64,000 bases of DNA from Diphasiastrum complanatum. Taxonomy: Eukaryota; Streptophyta; Lycopodiopsida; Lycopodiales; Lycopodiaceae. A program made the translations under genes and the position numbers. The stretch covers positions 51,019,005-51,083,004 of the forward strand of contig CM055100.1 of the NCBI GenBank assembly GCA_029204225.1, read 5' to 3'. Under the pieces are notes generated by a model. The model saw nothing but the letters and a program-made list of their open reading frames with translations, searched no databases and was not told where the DNA came from. Shown one piece after another: positions 1 to 12,777 of this stretch (its first letter is position 1; each line of letters starts with the position of its first letter).

Positions 1-1403
1 TGGGCTTAGCACTTGGACTAGCTACTTTCTGTTTCTATACTATGATGGGTCTATCTCTTCCAGTCTCCTTTCTCCAAGGCTCTATACTTCTCTGAAACTC
101 TTCTGCTTGCTCCTTGGGAGAGGGATTGACTTTTGGACAACAATGTATGCTTCGAAGCTTTTGTCCTCCTTGCCCTAGTCTCCTTTTCTTAGCTTGTCCT
201 TTAGCTCAAAGTCAGATAGCAATCCTTCTACTCCATGTACACCTTGTGGCTTCACTTGTTGTCGGCTTCAAGAGTTGGCGCCTTCCCTTGAGGCTTTGGA
301 GTTGCTACCTTTTCATCTTTTGGCATTGTGGCAGCTTTGGGTGATGTAGTGGCAGGATCTTCTGCAAAGGGCTTGGGCTTGAATATAGTGGGCCCAACCC
401 CTTCTTCCCTTTCCCTAGCACTGTGGCTGTTGATGGTGTGTAGAGACCCTTTTTGTTGGAAAGTCGGATTTCCCCTCCAGTGGATGGTTGCAGCCTATTT
501 GTCAGCTTCACTGGTGGAAGGCTTGGTTGATGTTGACGTCGCGAGGCTCTTATGGTCCCCGATGGAATGGATGGTGAAGTCGTCTGCCTAAGAACTAACA
601 ATGGTGATGCAAGTACAAAAGCATAAGCCATTGATCTAATGCAAATCCATTTTTAGCAAGTTTTGGTGCTAAAAACTAGTATTGAGAGGGCAAGCTAGAA
701 TCTTGATTTTGGTAAGGAGATTTGATCCCAAACTTGGTAGGGGTCCAAATTCGTACTATCCACATGTGTGGGCACCTCTGAATCTGCATTTAATGCATGG
801 TATTCATTTGATCCAAAGAAATTCAATTTGTGAGCTTTTGATGTAATTTTTGGTGGAAATCTTAGGATAAGCTACCAAGATCGAGTGCCATTGATTAGAT
901 TTGACTTAGGGTCATGAGATCTAATTAATCTAGGCTGAAATCAAGTCCTCTAAACTTGTTTTACAGGTCTTGAAAGTACAAAAAGTGTGAAAGAGATTAA
1001 GTCATTTTTTTTGTCCAAAAATAGCCAAAATTGGCAAGATTTGATTGTAAGTAGATTTCACATCATCTTATCTTCATTCCAACTTTGTGAGGGAGTGCTA
1101 GAACTGAGATTATAAGTCCATAAAAGTAATTCATTCTTTGAGAGAGCTCACACTAGTTTGGAGCTTCATATGGATAAGTCCATCGAGATAAGAGGTAACA
1201 AGAGACAACGTAAGAGAATCCTAATAATGTGGAAGGACAAGGAGAAATGTCTAAAACATCTCAAATGATATAAGTGATATTTGGCATGCTCTTATAGGTG
1301 GTACCTAGATGATATAGATCCAAAAATCATCGCATGAATGGATTCCATTGATAGAGCAATGGTAAAATTATATAATGTGTCCATGTGTATAGATGATGCA
1401 TGG
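1..1403. other. No recognisable gene
   Basis: Only short overlapping open frames on both strands, none with a motif I recognise. The sequence is AT-rich and leads into a Copia LTR; its exact outer edge is not visible because the LTR is degraded. Confidence 0.5.
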
Positions 1404-1710
<307 letters not shown>

Positions 1711-4090
1711 CTCTCCCTCAATGATAAAATTACATTCTTCTATTCCTAGTAGAGTATGAAACTTTTTAAATTTAAATCTACCTAATGACTTAGTAAAAAT
1801 ATTTGTCATTTGATCTTCATATTTACAAAAAACAAGATCAATGGCTCCATTGAGAATTTTCTCTTGAAAAAAATGATAATGTATTTCGATGTGCTTGGCT
1901 CGTGCATGTAGAACTGGATTTTTGGCAAGTTGAATGTAGCTTTGATTGTCGCAAGATATAGTAGTCGCATCCACCTGTGGTTGACCTAAATTCACAAGCA
2001 ATCTTCATAACCATATTGCTTCTTGTGTAGCATTGCTGAGTGCTCGATATTTAGCTTCCATCCAGGATAAGACTATTGTAGGTTATTTTTTGCTGCTCCA
2101 TGAAACTGCAGCTGTACCATAAGTAAATGTATGACCACTGATAGATCTTATGTCATCAATATTACCAGCCCAATCAACATTTGTGTAACCTACCAACATT
2201 GGCTTTTCTAGATGATCATACTTCAAACCCAAATTCAATGTCCCTCGAAGTATCTAAGAATATGTTTAGCAGACTTCCAATGTGCTTGACTAGGATCTTG
2301 CATAAATTGACTAACAACACCAATGGCATAAGAAATATCAGGTTGCGTGTGTGTCAAATAAATCAAACTACCCACCAGTTGCCTACAAATCATCATCCAC
2401 TTTCTCAAATTCATCATATGCAGTAAACTTCATGTTGACATCCATAGGTGTGCTCAAAGGCTTACAATTCTGCATATTGAACTTATAAAGCAAATTTCGT
2501 GCATATTTGCTTTGTGTAAGAAAGACCATGTCTTCCTTTTGCCATACTTCAATGCCAAGACAATAGTGCATCAATCCTAGATCGCTCATATCAAAAGCAT
2601 TGGAAAGATTTGATTGGATTTTATCAATTAAGCTCTCATTACTTTATGTAATAATCAAATTATCCACGTACAACACAATGAACACTATATCTGAATCTTG
2701 CCTTAGAATGTAAAGATTAGGACCAACATCACTCTTTACCATTCCCCTTCGCTTGAAGTATTCATTAATGCAAGAGTGCCACGCCCGTGGTGCTTGCTTC
2801 AATCCATAAATAGCTTTGTTGAGCTTACAAACAGAATGCTCTCTCCTTGACTCAACAAATCCTTGAGGTTGTACTAAGTACACCTCTTCATCCAGAACTC
2901 CATTGAGAAAAGTAGCTTTAACGTCCATTTGTTGGATCTTCCAACCATAGAAAGCAGAAATAGCAATGATAGAACATATAGTTACCATCTTAGCTACGGG
3001 TGCGAAGGTTTTCTCAAAATCAATGTCTTCTTGCTGCTCAAATCCTCTTGCAACCAACTGTGCTTTGTACTTGTTGAGTTGCCCATCCATTCCATATTTG
3101 ATCTTATAAATCCATTTGCAAGTGATAAGCGTCTTACCATCAGGTAGCTCAACCAAGTTCCACGTCTTATTTTTTGATATGGCTTCCATTTCTATTTCCA
3201 TAGCTGCATGTCACTCCTTGTGCTTCTTTGCTTCATCAAAAGATTTTGGTTCTTGAGCCTTGAGCACATAACCCATTGGGGCTAGATTCACCTCTAATTT
3301 TGCAGGAGGTTTTTGATTTCTACTTGATCTTCTGAGCTCTCCCTGCTCGCTAGATTAGGGAGTATCTCCCTTCTTTGCATCATCTGTGACTGATGAGTAT
3401 CATTTAGGTACGCTCTTGGGAACTTCAGCATCAGGCTTGCCTTTGTCTATTTGATCTTCAACATCAAAATCCACTTCCTTCTTGACCTGTACTTTTCGCT
3501 CCCTCATCAAAAGGTTCAATTATTACTTCAGATTATTCACCTCGACCCATCTCGTCAAATGTAGCATCCCTAGAAATCACAAGCTTCTGTGCATTCATAT
3601 CATACATCTTGTATGCCTTGGCCTTCTCATTATATCCAAGAAAAATACACCTGATAGCTTTTGCATCCAATTTCCTTCGTTTCTCATCAGGAATATGAGC
3701 ATAAGCACCACAACCAAATACTCTCAAATGAGAAATATTAGGTTTCTTTTCAGTAAAAGCTTCATGAAGTGTCTTACCTTCCACAGATTTGGTAGGACAC
3801 CGATTCAAGATGTGTGTAGTTGTGCTGCAATCTTCTACCCAAAAGGTGTTTGGCAAACCCTTGCTTTTGAGCATCGCCCTTGCCAGCTCAACAATGGTTT
3901 TGTTCTTTCATTCTGCAACTCCGTTTTGCTGTGGTATGCTTGATCCTTTGATCCTCACAATTGACATTGCTCTTCCTGCAAAAGCAATCCACCTAGTTCT
4001 TCATAGGTTGGAAGGTTCTCTCTTGAGATAAAGGCAAAGTTGATTGGGATCTTGAATCTTCAAGTCATCTCTCAAAAGTTTTAGCCAAAA
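1711..4090 (-). pseudogene. Ty1/copia pol remnant (integrase end, RT, RNase H)
   Basis: Read on the minus strand, pieces of one Copia polyprotein occur in order: integrase C-terminal half (about 4030-3533, with PQQNGVAE then a stop, and RVFGCGAYAHIP), reverse transcriptase (3201-2644, with KWIYKIKYGMDG, KARLVARGFEQ, NKAIYGLKQAPRAWH and the catalytic YVDN in place of the usual YVDD), the RT tail (2589-2383, VWQKEDMVFLTQSKYA) and RNase H (2417-1705, DNQSYIQLAKNP to the C-terminal HTLLGI). Gag, protease and the integrase N-terminus are missing, so the element is 5'-truncated. Stops and shifts separate every piece. The same family recurs at 62472-63450. Confidence 0.9.
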
Positions 4091-4159
4091 AATCTAAACA
4101 AAAAACAAAGATTAATCCCTTTGAATAAGAGAAAGCCGATGCCATCCAACATCATATGT

Positions 4160-4589
4160 TTGATCATTTCAAAAGCTATATTTTGGATGATGTCATAATT
4201 ATGTTGTCACTGGCATTGGTCCTAACCACAAAAGCCTTATTAGGATCGCCAATGATTAGTAATGGTACTGAAGTGACACTTTTTTTAAGAAACTCAAAAA
4301 AATTACTCATATTCTCCGTCCACTCCCCTAGTGGACTCTTAGCCCTCCGGCTTAGCTTCTTATAGCCTTTCAAGACCTGGGTAAGAGGAAATACCAATCG
4401 AGCAAATTGGAGAATATGACGACGGAAAAATCCTACAAACCCCAAGAAAGACTTGATTTTCCAAACTGCAGTAAGAATAGGCCATTCAATAACCCTCTGG
4501 ATACGATCGGCCTCAATCCCCACTCCATGTTCGGAAATCTTATGCCCCAAGTAGGACAATTCCTTAGCAAAAAGGTCACACTTAGACTT
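4160..4589 (-). pseudogene. Ty3/gypsy RT-RNase H fragment
   Basis: Minus-strand frame with KCDLFAKELSYLGHKISEHG, then KSFLGFVGFFRRHI and ASDNIIM: the RT connection region and the start of RNase H of a Gypsy polyprotein. It begins exactly where the plus-strand Gypsy pol at 5890-7121 stops (KLFANL), so the two look like halves of one element separated by an inversion. It ends at about 4160 beside the Copia remnant. No LTR is visible on this side. Confidence 0.85.
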
Positions 4590-4931
4590 GAGAAATGTGA
4601 AAATTTGTGTTGAATTTGAAGTGACAAATGAAAATGGAATTGGAATGGGAACTTCATATAAACATTAGCTTGAAGTATTCAATTGAAGTTTACATAAAGA
4701 TTAGTTTTGATTTTTGCTTTGGATTGAGGCAAAAGTAGAAAATTGCTTGGTGTAGTTTTCTCTTAAGCTTGGATTGAGCTTGCAAAAAGTAGGCTTGGAC
4801 TGAGCTTACAAACAATAAGTATTTAATGAGTAGAAGTAATTCTTTGCATTGGATTATGTAAGAATTGAAGCATTTCTATCATTCTAATCAGAACTACTTG
4901 CTTTGCATAATAGAAAAACACACAAGCAACT

Positions 4932-5810
4932 TTGATGGATCAGACCAATGAATATCCAACATTTGATCTATCAAACTCATCCAATGTGGCACAAGCTCTT
5001 GAACTTTTATACCAACAAATTCAAGCCACTAATAAAAAGCTTCTTGAAACTAATCAAAGGGACCAAGACTTAGAGTCTAGGTTAGCCAACCAAAAGAAGC
5101 ATTTAGTTCCACCTCCCATAAAATGGTTTAAGGGGGAGAAGAAAGATAGGAACTTGCAAGTGGTAAGTTCATGGCTTAATGTATGGAACAGATACTTTGG
5201 CATGAACCAATTCCGTGAATGTGAAAAGTTGTCCACTATAACTACGTTCCTTGAAGGAAGAGCCTTAGTATGGTGGGATGACCTAGTTGCAAAAGGCAAT
5301 CAACATTGTACATGGGATGATTTTGCATAGTTTTTAGGGAATACTTCCTACCACTATTAGATGACTATGAACACTTTCAAAAGTTGAGTCATTTAACAAT
5401 GAATAAAGGTTTGGAACAATTTATTCAATATTTTCATGAGTACTTGAATCCACTTTATAGTGACATTCCACCAAAGGTACAAATGTTAATGTTTACTGAT
5501 GGATTACCAAAAGATTACCAAGTGGATGTTTGTAGGAAGCATCCAAAAACCCTAGAGGATTCTATTAGGGCTGCAAGGTATTTTGATGACACACCTAAGC
5601 CATCTAGGGGTCACCAGCCTAATGAGCCAAAGAAAGGTTTTCAACTCAACATGAAGGATAGGGAAGCTGCTAATGAAACAGATTCCAATTCCAGCAATCC
5701 CAAGAAGACCAAGAAAAACTTTAAAAACCATCAGGGTGGCAAAGATATAGCTGAAGCTCGTAAGAAGAACCTATGCTTCAAGTGCAATGGTGAGGGTCAC
5801 CTTGCATGAG
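4932..5810 (+). pseudogene. Ty3/gypsy gag (broken)
   Basis: Two frames (4932-5330 and 5384-5809) make one Gypsy Gag. The first holds the Retrotrans_gag core (VSSWLNVWNRYFGMN, EGRALVWWDDL). The second has the tail of that domain (EYLNPLYSDIP, MLMFTDGLP), a basic linker and a CCHC zinc knuckle, CFKCNGEGHLA, cut by TGA where Arg is usual before the last Cys. Gag would form the capsid-like particle and bind element RNA. A shift near 5330 and the TGA at 5807 disable it. The start at 4932 is a natural MDQTNEYP onset. Confidence 0.85.
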
Positions 5811-5889
5811 ATTGCGTCAAAAAACCAGCTTCTACCTCAGGTAATCTATCTTGAAGTAATGAGATGGATGTATGTTTCCTTAGTTCTTT

Positions 5890-7121
5890 AGTTTTTGGAC
5901 CCAATGACCTTATTTGCATTAAAGGTAAAGTTAAAAATCAAGTTGTTAATGTCCTTTTTGACATAGGGTCCACTCATAGCTTTATTAATGTAAATTTGGT
6001 GCAGACGGTAAAACTTCCTACCTGAAAAAGTGAGAAAAAATACTGTGTGACAATGGCATCGGGAAGCAATTCCGAGTTTATGGATTATATTGTTCCTGAT
6101 GTAGAGTTACATATACATGATTACTCTGAAAAACTAGAATTCCATGTTGTTATATTAGCTAATGTAAATATTGTTCTCGGGCAACAATGGCGTTTTGATA
6201 AGAATAAGTCATTGAGAATTGATTTTGTTGAAAAATATTTATCTTTTATGCATGAGAATTCTTTGATTAAGATCAAGGCTAGTTTAAGTGTTAACACTAA
6301 AAATGTTAATTCTTATTCTAAACAGGAACTTAATTCAATAATGAAAAATTATGATTTTAAAGTTTATTTATGTTTTCATAATGATTTCATTTGCTGTAAT
6401 GATAAAAAACTTAACATAAATGCCATGAATATGCCTAGTGAAAACATTATAGAGTTTGAAGCCTATAATGAACTTAGACAGGAATTCCATGATGTTTTTT
6501 TAGACCTTCTTGTAGGTTTACCACCCGAAAAGAGAGTTGATCATAAAATCGACCTTATACTTGGTCCAATTCCGATCGCACAACGTCCTTATTGGATGAG
6601 TGCATCGGAAGAGGCTGAGGTAAGTAGGCATTTACATGATTACCTAAAGAAGGGGTGGGTACAACCTAGTAAGTCATCACCAGTGGTTCTGGTTGCCAAG
6701 AAGGATGGGACTATAGGGTTTTGCGTCGATTATAAGAAATTGAACAAGGTAACCATTAAGAATAGATATCCATTGTCGCGGATGGATCACCTAATAGATT
6801 ATCGTGGTGGTGCTAAGTACTTTACCAAGATAGATCTAAGATCGGAATACCATCAGATACACATTAGGGTAGAAGATATACCAAAAACGGGTTTTGAACT
6901 CGCTTTGGACACTACAAATTTTTGGTGTTGTCTTTTGGTCTAACCAATGCACCGACAACTTTCCAACAGATGGTGAATGATTTGTTCAAGCCATATTTGG
7001 AAAGATTTGTAGTGGTATTATTAGATGATATCCTAGTGTTCAGTAAGACATGGCGGAACAAAAAGAGCATCTTAGGAGTGTCCTGGACATCCTAAGAAGG
7101 TAAAAGCTCTTTGCCAACCTA
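5890..7121 (+). pseudogene. Ty3/gypsy protease-RT fragment
   Basis: The protease core reads LFDIGSTHSFI near 5958-5990; the usual D-[ST]-G triad is D-I-G, so the active site looks lost. The RT frame 6047-6943 has LGQQW, the preamble [11 protein letters not shown] and [25 protein letters not shown] and [13 protein letters not shown]. It shifts frame near 6910 and continues as [16 protein letters not shown] to LLDDILVFS at about 7030; the polymerase signature [YF]xDD has Leu in its first position. A stop lies in DILRR*KLFANL and recognisable coding ends at about 7121. RNase H and integrase are absent here; the missing next residues are found inverted at 4589-4160. Confidence 0.9.
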
Positions 7122-7380
7122 GTTCTTCAAATCCATGAAACTAGTGACTAGAAATGGAAAACTAATGAAGTTTTATGAAAACTTATCTAACATAATCAAA
7201 AATCAACTCCTAAACAATTCTATAAGCATCACTACTCTTTATCAAGAGAACTAGATTCATTGAGTACTTCAACTACAGGCTTCCTATTACTAGAAAAGCC
7301 AATAATTTTCTCCAAAAAAAATTAGTTTGTGATCTTTATAGAACTTGAAGAAGGTTAGAAAGGTTACCATACTTTGTCTA

Positions 7381-7392
7381 GCTCTGATACCA
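7381..7392 (-). other. Putative primer-binding site (initiator-Met tRNA type)
   Basis: The minus strand reads TGGTATCAGAGC, the standard plant retrotransposon primer-binding site. It would suit a minus-strand element whose 5' LTR lies at higher coordinates. With the proposed inversion undone it sits upstream of the 4932 gag. The bases next to it do not give a clean LTR end in CA. Confidence 0.5.
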
Positions 7393-9369
7393 CTTTTACA
7401 AATGAAGTCAGGAAGTCCTCCTAATCCAAAGGTAGTGACTCCAAAGGTCCTCCAAGTAACCTACAAGCTCCAAAATGTTCCCCAACTCCAAGCTAGGATG
7501 CCTCCACCTGCTAAGGATATTCAAGCCTCCATGGATCTCTCCTCCACCTGTGTCCCTAATCTTAATCACAAAGGTAGATAACAAGTGGCCTCAAGTATTC
7601 ACCACCCAACCATAGCTAGCTAGCACATGCAATCCTACAACTTGGTTAATCTAGCACTCCCTTGCTAACCAATAACTAATCACAAGCATACCACCACAAA
7701 CCATAGCATACTCAAGATCCAAACCCTACTTATGTCCCATACCATAAGCAAGATCCAAACTCTAAGCATACTACACACAAGAAAACATTCTATACACTAG
7801 TAGCCACACTAGAGCATAAGCATAGCAAACTAAAAAGATGGGTGCCCCTCTCCCCTCATATAGATGGCAAATGGCACCCTCCAATACACTATGGAGTTCC
7901 ATGCACAACAAATGAGAAAGAGAGTGGCCTAGGGGAGTTAAAGAACCTTCATAGGCTTATGGAAGGTCAAGAGACTTCTTCCATAACCTATGACTCTTTG
8001 AATGCCTTTTTTGTGGGAGTTGGGAACTCAAGATAGGAATACTCTCTCATCTACTCCTCTTCCTACTTGGTTTGAGGACATTGGTCTTTGGACAATCGCA
8101 GGCCTGGAACCAGAGGAATATTTTGAGGTCCCTTGATATATCCCACGGAAGACACTGAAATTTCCAGCAAGTGTTCACTTTCAACTAGTTGAAATTCAGG
8201 TTGCATGTTGGATCTTCCCATGAATGTGGATTCTACGCTTTTTTGTGGCCAATTTTGGCTTGTTTTCCATGATTTTGGCACAAAATTGATGGTAGAATTC
8301 AAAATCCAACAAGTTCAGATCAATTAGTTGGCTATAACTCTGTATATTGGATTGCATGTGGATTAGAAAAATGTTCTTGCCATTAAATTCCAATATGTCA
8401 TGATGAAAAAACCTAGAAAGGGCCAAAATCCATGATTTTTGCTTGTTTTTTCATGAACTTGTATGGTAGGAGGTTGTTGAACATCAATTAAAGATGGGAA
8501 AGATGAATCATAGTCTTTTGAAGTTGTCCTAGAAGTTATTGCCAAGAATTCCAGCAATTGGGTTTCTAGGAAGTCAAAAAATTTCAAAATTAACCAATTT
8601 TGGTGAATTTTGGGGGGTGGATTTGTCTAAATCCATAAGGGGATCATTCTAAATTTTTTACAGCATGATTTATATTCCTTTTTACCTTCTCAAAAAGCTA
8701 TCAAACTTGTAAATTGATGGATAGAGGCCTATGTTTCAATTCCATCAAGTTTGTAGCAATTTTGACTTCTAGAAATAAAAAATTCATGGATCATCACTTT
8801 TAGGCTTGGTTGAGTGTTTGCAAGTTTTTAGGCAGACTGGGCTTGAAAAAGTGCACCCTCCTACAGGTTTTTTGGTTGTTTCGAACTCGCACGTGTGAAT
8901 CCTAGGTGGCAACCTGACATGGCAAGAGTCTTGTTCACTAGGTCTCCCTTTGTACTGAGCTTTACAGCACCCAATTTGGTGTCCTGTAGCCAAAGATATG
9001 ATCATCTGAAGTTTTGCAATTTTGTGAGCAAAATTGGTGAAATTTTGAATTGTTGATTGCATGCATGTCAATTTCCTATTTTGAGGTACTGTGCTTGCAT
9101 GGAATGTCTATATGTTGATTCTCAGAGTGATTCTGACATGCATGAGTGGTTAGATCTTTTGAGTGGTTATATGCATGTACTCTGACTGATAGATACAAAA
9201 CTGGGTTTTATAGCTGACAATTTTTGTAGAACTTGATTTTATGTAAAATTCTGTAATTGTGAAAAATCAATTTAATGTCGCATGTCTTGCATGCCTAATA
9301 GACATTAATGTAGTGAAATTAAGAATCAAATAGTTAATCAAATTTTTTATTTCGGTTGCTTAATATTTG
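7393..9369. other. Non-coding; possible degraded LTR, otherwise nothing recognised
   Basis: Short open frames only. The first several hundred bases may be a worn minus-strand LTR ending at the primer-binding site, but I cannot define its edges. From 8040 to 9369 I see AT-rich sequence without repeats or domain motifs. Confidence 0.4.
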
Positions 9370-10491
9370 TGTTGACATCATCAGAGCCTATAAAATCTGT
9401 TAACTAGTTTTTCTTTGTTTCTTTCTTCAGACTGTGGGCACTTCTTGAGATTACCTTTCTTGTTTTAAGGCCCAAATTAGGCAGAAGGAGCAGATAATCA
9501 TTGTAGTATTGTCATGCCTATCAGAGGACATCCGGATGGGTCACTCTTGAACTGAATGCACATGCATAATCAACCAAAATGCAAGCCAATGCGTTCAACA
9601 AATTATCTACGTTACTGCTCAGTTGAACAACAATAAATTCCTACTTCTACTTTGCTGCAAAATGAACTAAAATCAGATCCTACACTACTTTACTTGCATA
9701 AATTGACAAAACAAGAAACAAAAACTAATCTACAGCATGTTAGAAGTTCAAGAGTCAAGAAACCAACCAGTCTTATGATTCTTGGACATCCCAAGAACAT
9801 CAAGAACTAGAATGTTAAAGAATATGCAAGATTTATGCCACATTTCTAGCCTATTTAGTGTACTTGAATGTTGGCTCCTACATTAATCCACAAGAAAACA
9901 TGAAATCTAATCGACAACTAGGAAAGCAAGAAAACTAATCCACTCTAAATCCACAACCACACACAATATGAATGGAAGGACATGATCATAGGGGCATCAC
10001 TCAAGAAAACCATCATGATCAAGGAGCTCAATGGATGCATCTAACTCATGGAGGCTCTTCTCATTTCAGCATGGAGTTGATACAATACACAAAATGCTCC
10101 TCTTCACAAAGAGGGAGTCTCTTAAATAAGCAAGAGAGCTCCTTAGGTGGCATCCTAGTGGAATTTCCACATTTCACAAATTACAAGTGGAATAATGCCC
10201 TCCACTAGAGGTCACCATCAAAAGGTGGTTCACTCTACTTTCTTTAAGAGGGGTCTACTTGCATTTACTACATTTTGCTTAGAAATACTAGTTCCTACAT
10301 GGTCATTACATCTTCCGGGATTCACCACGAGGCTTACACAGTTCTTGCTTGCCATTCCTAACTAGCATTTCTCGGCTCTCATACTCGGCTCTTAGTCTTC
10401 GTTGGTCTTGTCTTATCAGATACCTCCTCGGTCTAAGGTGAGAGGTGCTCTTGAGTTGCTTTGTCCGAGTATCTTGGAGAATCAGCCAACA
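9370..10491 (-). repeat. 3' LTR of family R
   Basis: The minus strand begins TGTTGGCTGATTCT at 10491 and ends GATGTCAACA at 9370, a TG...CA LTR of 1122 bp. Positions 9370-10028 match 15513-16186 closely, and the whole matches 61025-62070 in inverted orientation. Confidence 0.8.
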
Positions 10492-10507
10492 TCATCCCAC
10501 CCCTAAT
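10492..10507 (-). other. Polypurine tract of family R
   Basis: The minus strand reads TTAGGGGTGGGATGA immediately before the LTR start TGTTGG. This is the normal priming site for plus-strand DNA and supports the minus orientation. Confidence 0.7.
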
Positions 10508-12777
10508 GTGTTGCGGGACCCACTGCAACTCATATTGGACGATGTCGCTTCGCTTTGCATTGGCATTTTTAATTGTCACCTGGAAAAGCATAGATCCTCA
10601 TTCGCTTACATAAAACCAAGTGCTTATTGTCGCTAGTCTTTATCACAAAAATGTTTCTCACAAATTGTTGCAATTGGATTAGAATGTCTTATTGTTATAG
10701 GTGGTTGACATTCTCAAAATTGGAGAGCTCTCAGCAGCTTCACAATATGCATGCTCAAGTGCTTTCTTCATGTCTCTTTCTTATCACTTGTATCTGCCAT
10801 TGACGGTTTCATCTTTGGTTTCTTGGCAGATTCTATCTTCTGGGAGGTCTGTATCCTCCATTTGCCTCTGGGTGTTTCCCTGGTTCTTCTCTCAATTGAA
10901 GTTCCAGTCTCAAGGAAAACCTTTGATCTGCAAGTTGCACAAACTTTGATTATCAGTCTCAAGGGGATGGATTTATCAAAATTGGTGGTAGGAACAGTTT
11001 TAGATGGACGATTTGGTAATGGTAAGGAAACATGATGAAGGCTTGGTGGTAGGGTGAAGGAATCGATAGTTCTACAGTGCAGTCTTGGACCCTTGCAATG
11101 TCGAGCTTTGACCACCACTTGCTGGGTGAGGAGCTTGCTTTATTTGCAGATTCACGGTTGTCTTCATCTTTATTTTCTGCAGCTCTTTCTTTTGATCTGT
11201 TACTTTTGGATCTCTTTGGGCTTCATAAGAGGGGATTCAACTATCATTACTCCAGAGAGTTTCTTTTGATCAAGATTGATCTGACTCATTTGTTGCTTAA
11301 GTTTTGTCCTTTCCTCCTTAGCTTCTTTGCTTAATTTCTGATGTCTTCTAGCTGCTTCGCCTACTTTTGTAGGTCTTCTTTTGGCTGATCAACCATTGTA
11401 GGTGGCAATTGGTCTCGGCAAGACATTTGCAATGATCTTTCAACTGCTTCGGTAGGACTATAAAAACTAGGGATTTCTCAGAAGAACAGTAAGCTAATGA
11501 TAAACAAACAGATGGAAGGAAGGGTGATAGTGACAACGGTAGATGGTGTGGGCAATAGGCATGAGAATGGATGCATATGTATGACGAGAGGTTGGTTGAA
11601 GAAGGAGACTGATTTCCCAATGCTTGTGTTTCACTTTCCGAAGGATCTTCGTCGTGACTGGGGTACTTCTTCTGATTTTCTGCCTTCTTTACCTTGTCTT
11701 TTTCATATTAGACTTGTGACCTTGGCTGTCGATCTTGCTTATGTTGTTGCTGGCAGCGCAACTGCTCCAGTGGATTCAAGCAAATCCACTCTCCCCCCAC
11801 CCCCAAAATCTATTGGTGGGAATGTTATTGCTGGTGATTGTTCATGCTCAGGATTGGATCGGCGTGTGGAACACGTAGTTGAAACTCATTGAACATGCGA
11901 CTGGACTCAAGATTGAAAATTTTTTAACTAAATTTGTTTCGATCTTGTTGTAGTTGACTCAAAAAATAATATGACAATGAGATGCAGGAATCAACTCTAA
12001 TTTGACATGTACTTCTCATATTTCTCAAAAATCCTAAACTGTTGTACAAGGTAATCTGAAGATGGATAGATGAATGAAAATGTGTTTGTGAGATGCTCTA
12101 CATAAGACTCTCGTGCAGTCGCTATTTCTCATGCAAAAATCAATCACACACTAGAAATGAAGAAAAACAAGGAAATATACAAATAGTACAAAGAGTGAGA
12201 ACTGTAGTGTACTTGTCTAACAAAACTTGAATTCATCAACATTGATAATGTACCTTGATAGTTGCAGTATTTCAATTGTTTGTAGAGTGATGAAACTTAT
12301 TCTAACATGCCCTTGTCAAAACAAGACAGGGTGGGTGACGATAAAATCTACCATAATTGATAGCAGATGTTGTAAGATATAGCTTGAGATGCAGGTATTA
12401 TTGAGGTACTATGTCCTGAGGACCTCTGTGAACAAGAGATTCAGAACCGAATCTCTGGATTTCCGAATCCGAGAAATATTGTGTATTGGCACATTGGAAA
12501 TCTTATCAGCATGTGGAAAGACAAATAGATTTGAGGTTGTAGAAGGGGAGAAAAACTGTCAATTCCCTTTGGAGGTTGCTCTTGATTGGACATTGTAGCA
12601 GATGATGGAATATTGGTTTCGCTTTTCTTTCAACAAGGACTCATTTCATATTAGTGTCTTTTGCATTATGGAGCTGGTGTATTGGACGGTGATGTAGAAG
12701 TTTACAAGAAACTTCTTGATTGAGCAGCAGGTTTAACTATTGGTTGCTATGGTGCTCGTGTTGTTGTCGTGAGGATC
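10508..12777. other. Interior of family R without pol
   Basis: Several open frames of 70-131 codons exist (10751-11035 and 11497-11892 on plus, 10768-11118 on minus). None shows RT, integrase, protease or RNase H motifs. I treat the stretch as non-coding filler of a non-autonomous element. Confidence 0.55.

Noticed and set aside
11497-11892. 131-codon plus-strand ORF and neighbouring frames in 10.7-11.9 kb
   Set aside because: No motif, low complexity at the end (LPPPPKS), and located in the pol-less interior of a retroelement.
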